Source: Spirochaetia bacterium UBA5550 (GTDB taxonomy: Bacteria > Spirochaetota > UBA4802 > UBA5550). Taken from it: a DNA stretch of 6,131 bases. Of the stretch, positions 6,005 through 6,131 are shown in pieces. Location of the stretch: NCBI GenBank assembly GCA_002425885.1, contig DINC01000263.1, positions 645-6,775 of the forward strand, in the 5' to 3' direction. Position numbers and translations under genes: made by a program. Under the pieces are notes generated by a model, which searched no databases, was not told the DNA's origin, and saw only the letters and a list, made by a program, of their open reading frames with translations. Every line of letters begins with the position of its first letter. The first letter of the stretch is position 1.

Positions 6005-6131
6005 TCCAGCAAAGCGGGTGGTAAAAATTAGAACATTTTAAAGACAGAAAGAGAAAGGTGGGAGAATAGTTTTATTTCCGCTTAAAATGGGAATATGTAA
6101 AAGCAGAGGGAGTGGAGAGAGAAAGTGATAG

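Larger units (their letters stand above)
5808..6131. other. Intergenic tail without genes, rich in short repeats
   Basis: No open frame here looks like a gene on either strand. The first half contains three short-period repeat blocks, and an inverted copy of one of them lies at 5987-6004. From about 6023 to the right edge the sequence is purine-rich on the + strand and I see no motif, promoter or start codon with a convincing ribosome site. No hairpin followed by a T run marks the end of the che transcript. Confidence 0.7.

Overview
The window is the downstream part of a chemotaxis (che) operon, all on the + strand. It reads: cheA (5' end outside the window), a small STAS-domain gene, cheY, cheW, a first cheD, cheR, a second cheD, and cheB. 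Gaps between genes are only 2 to 30 nt, so one transcript is very likely. No chemoreceptor, cheC/cheX/cheZ phosphatase or flagellar gene is visible. A gene-free tail of about 320 nt follows cheB.

The proteins form an almost complete signalling and adaptation set. CheA and CheW make the receptor-coupled kinase core and CheY carries the phosphoryl signal. CheR methylates receptors, CheB (a response-regulator methylesterase) demethylates them, and CheD deamidates receptor glutamines. Three things are unusual. First, CheA carries two tandem 24-residue motifs with a 5-residue spacer just before its dimerisation domain; they closely match the c-di-GMP-binding motif pair of MshEN domains. Second, there are two CheD paralogues on either side of cheR, and the first has Asn where the catalytic His should be. 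Third, a stand-alone STAS protein is embedded between cheA and cheY with no visible kinase or phosphatase partner.

The tail (5808-6131) has no credible gene. It holds a cluster of short-period degenerate repeats (CGCNRAGR-like, CACAGAGG-like and CACAGAT-like units). It also holds an inverted copy of the CACAGAGG-type block, giving an imperfect inverted-repeat element bounded by ACCAC and GTGGT.

The source is probably a Gram-negative environmental bacterium with moderate-to-low GC. The CheA architecture, the doubled CheD and the intergenic repeats remind me of Desulfobacterota (former Deltaproteobacteria) or Spirochaetota. This rests on memory of family resemblance and is low confidence.
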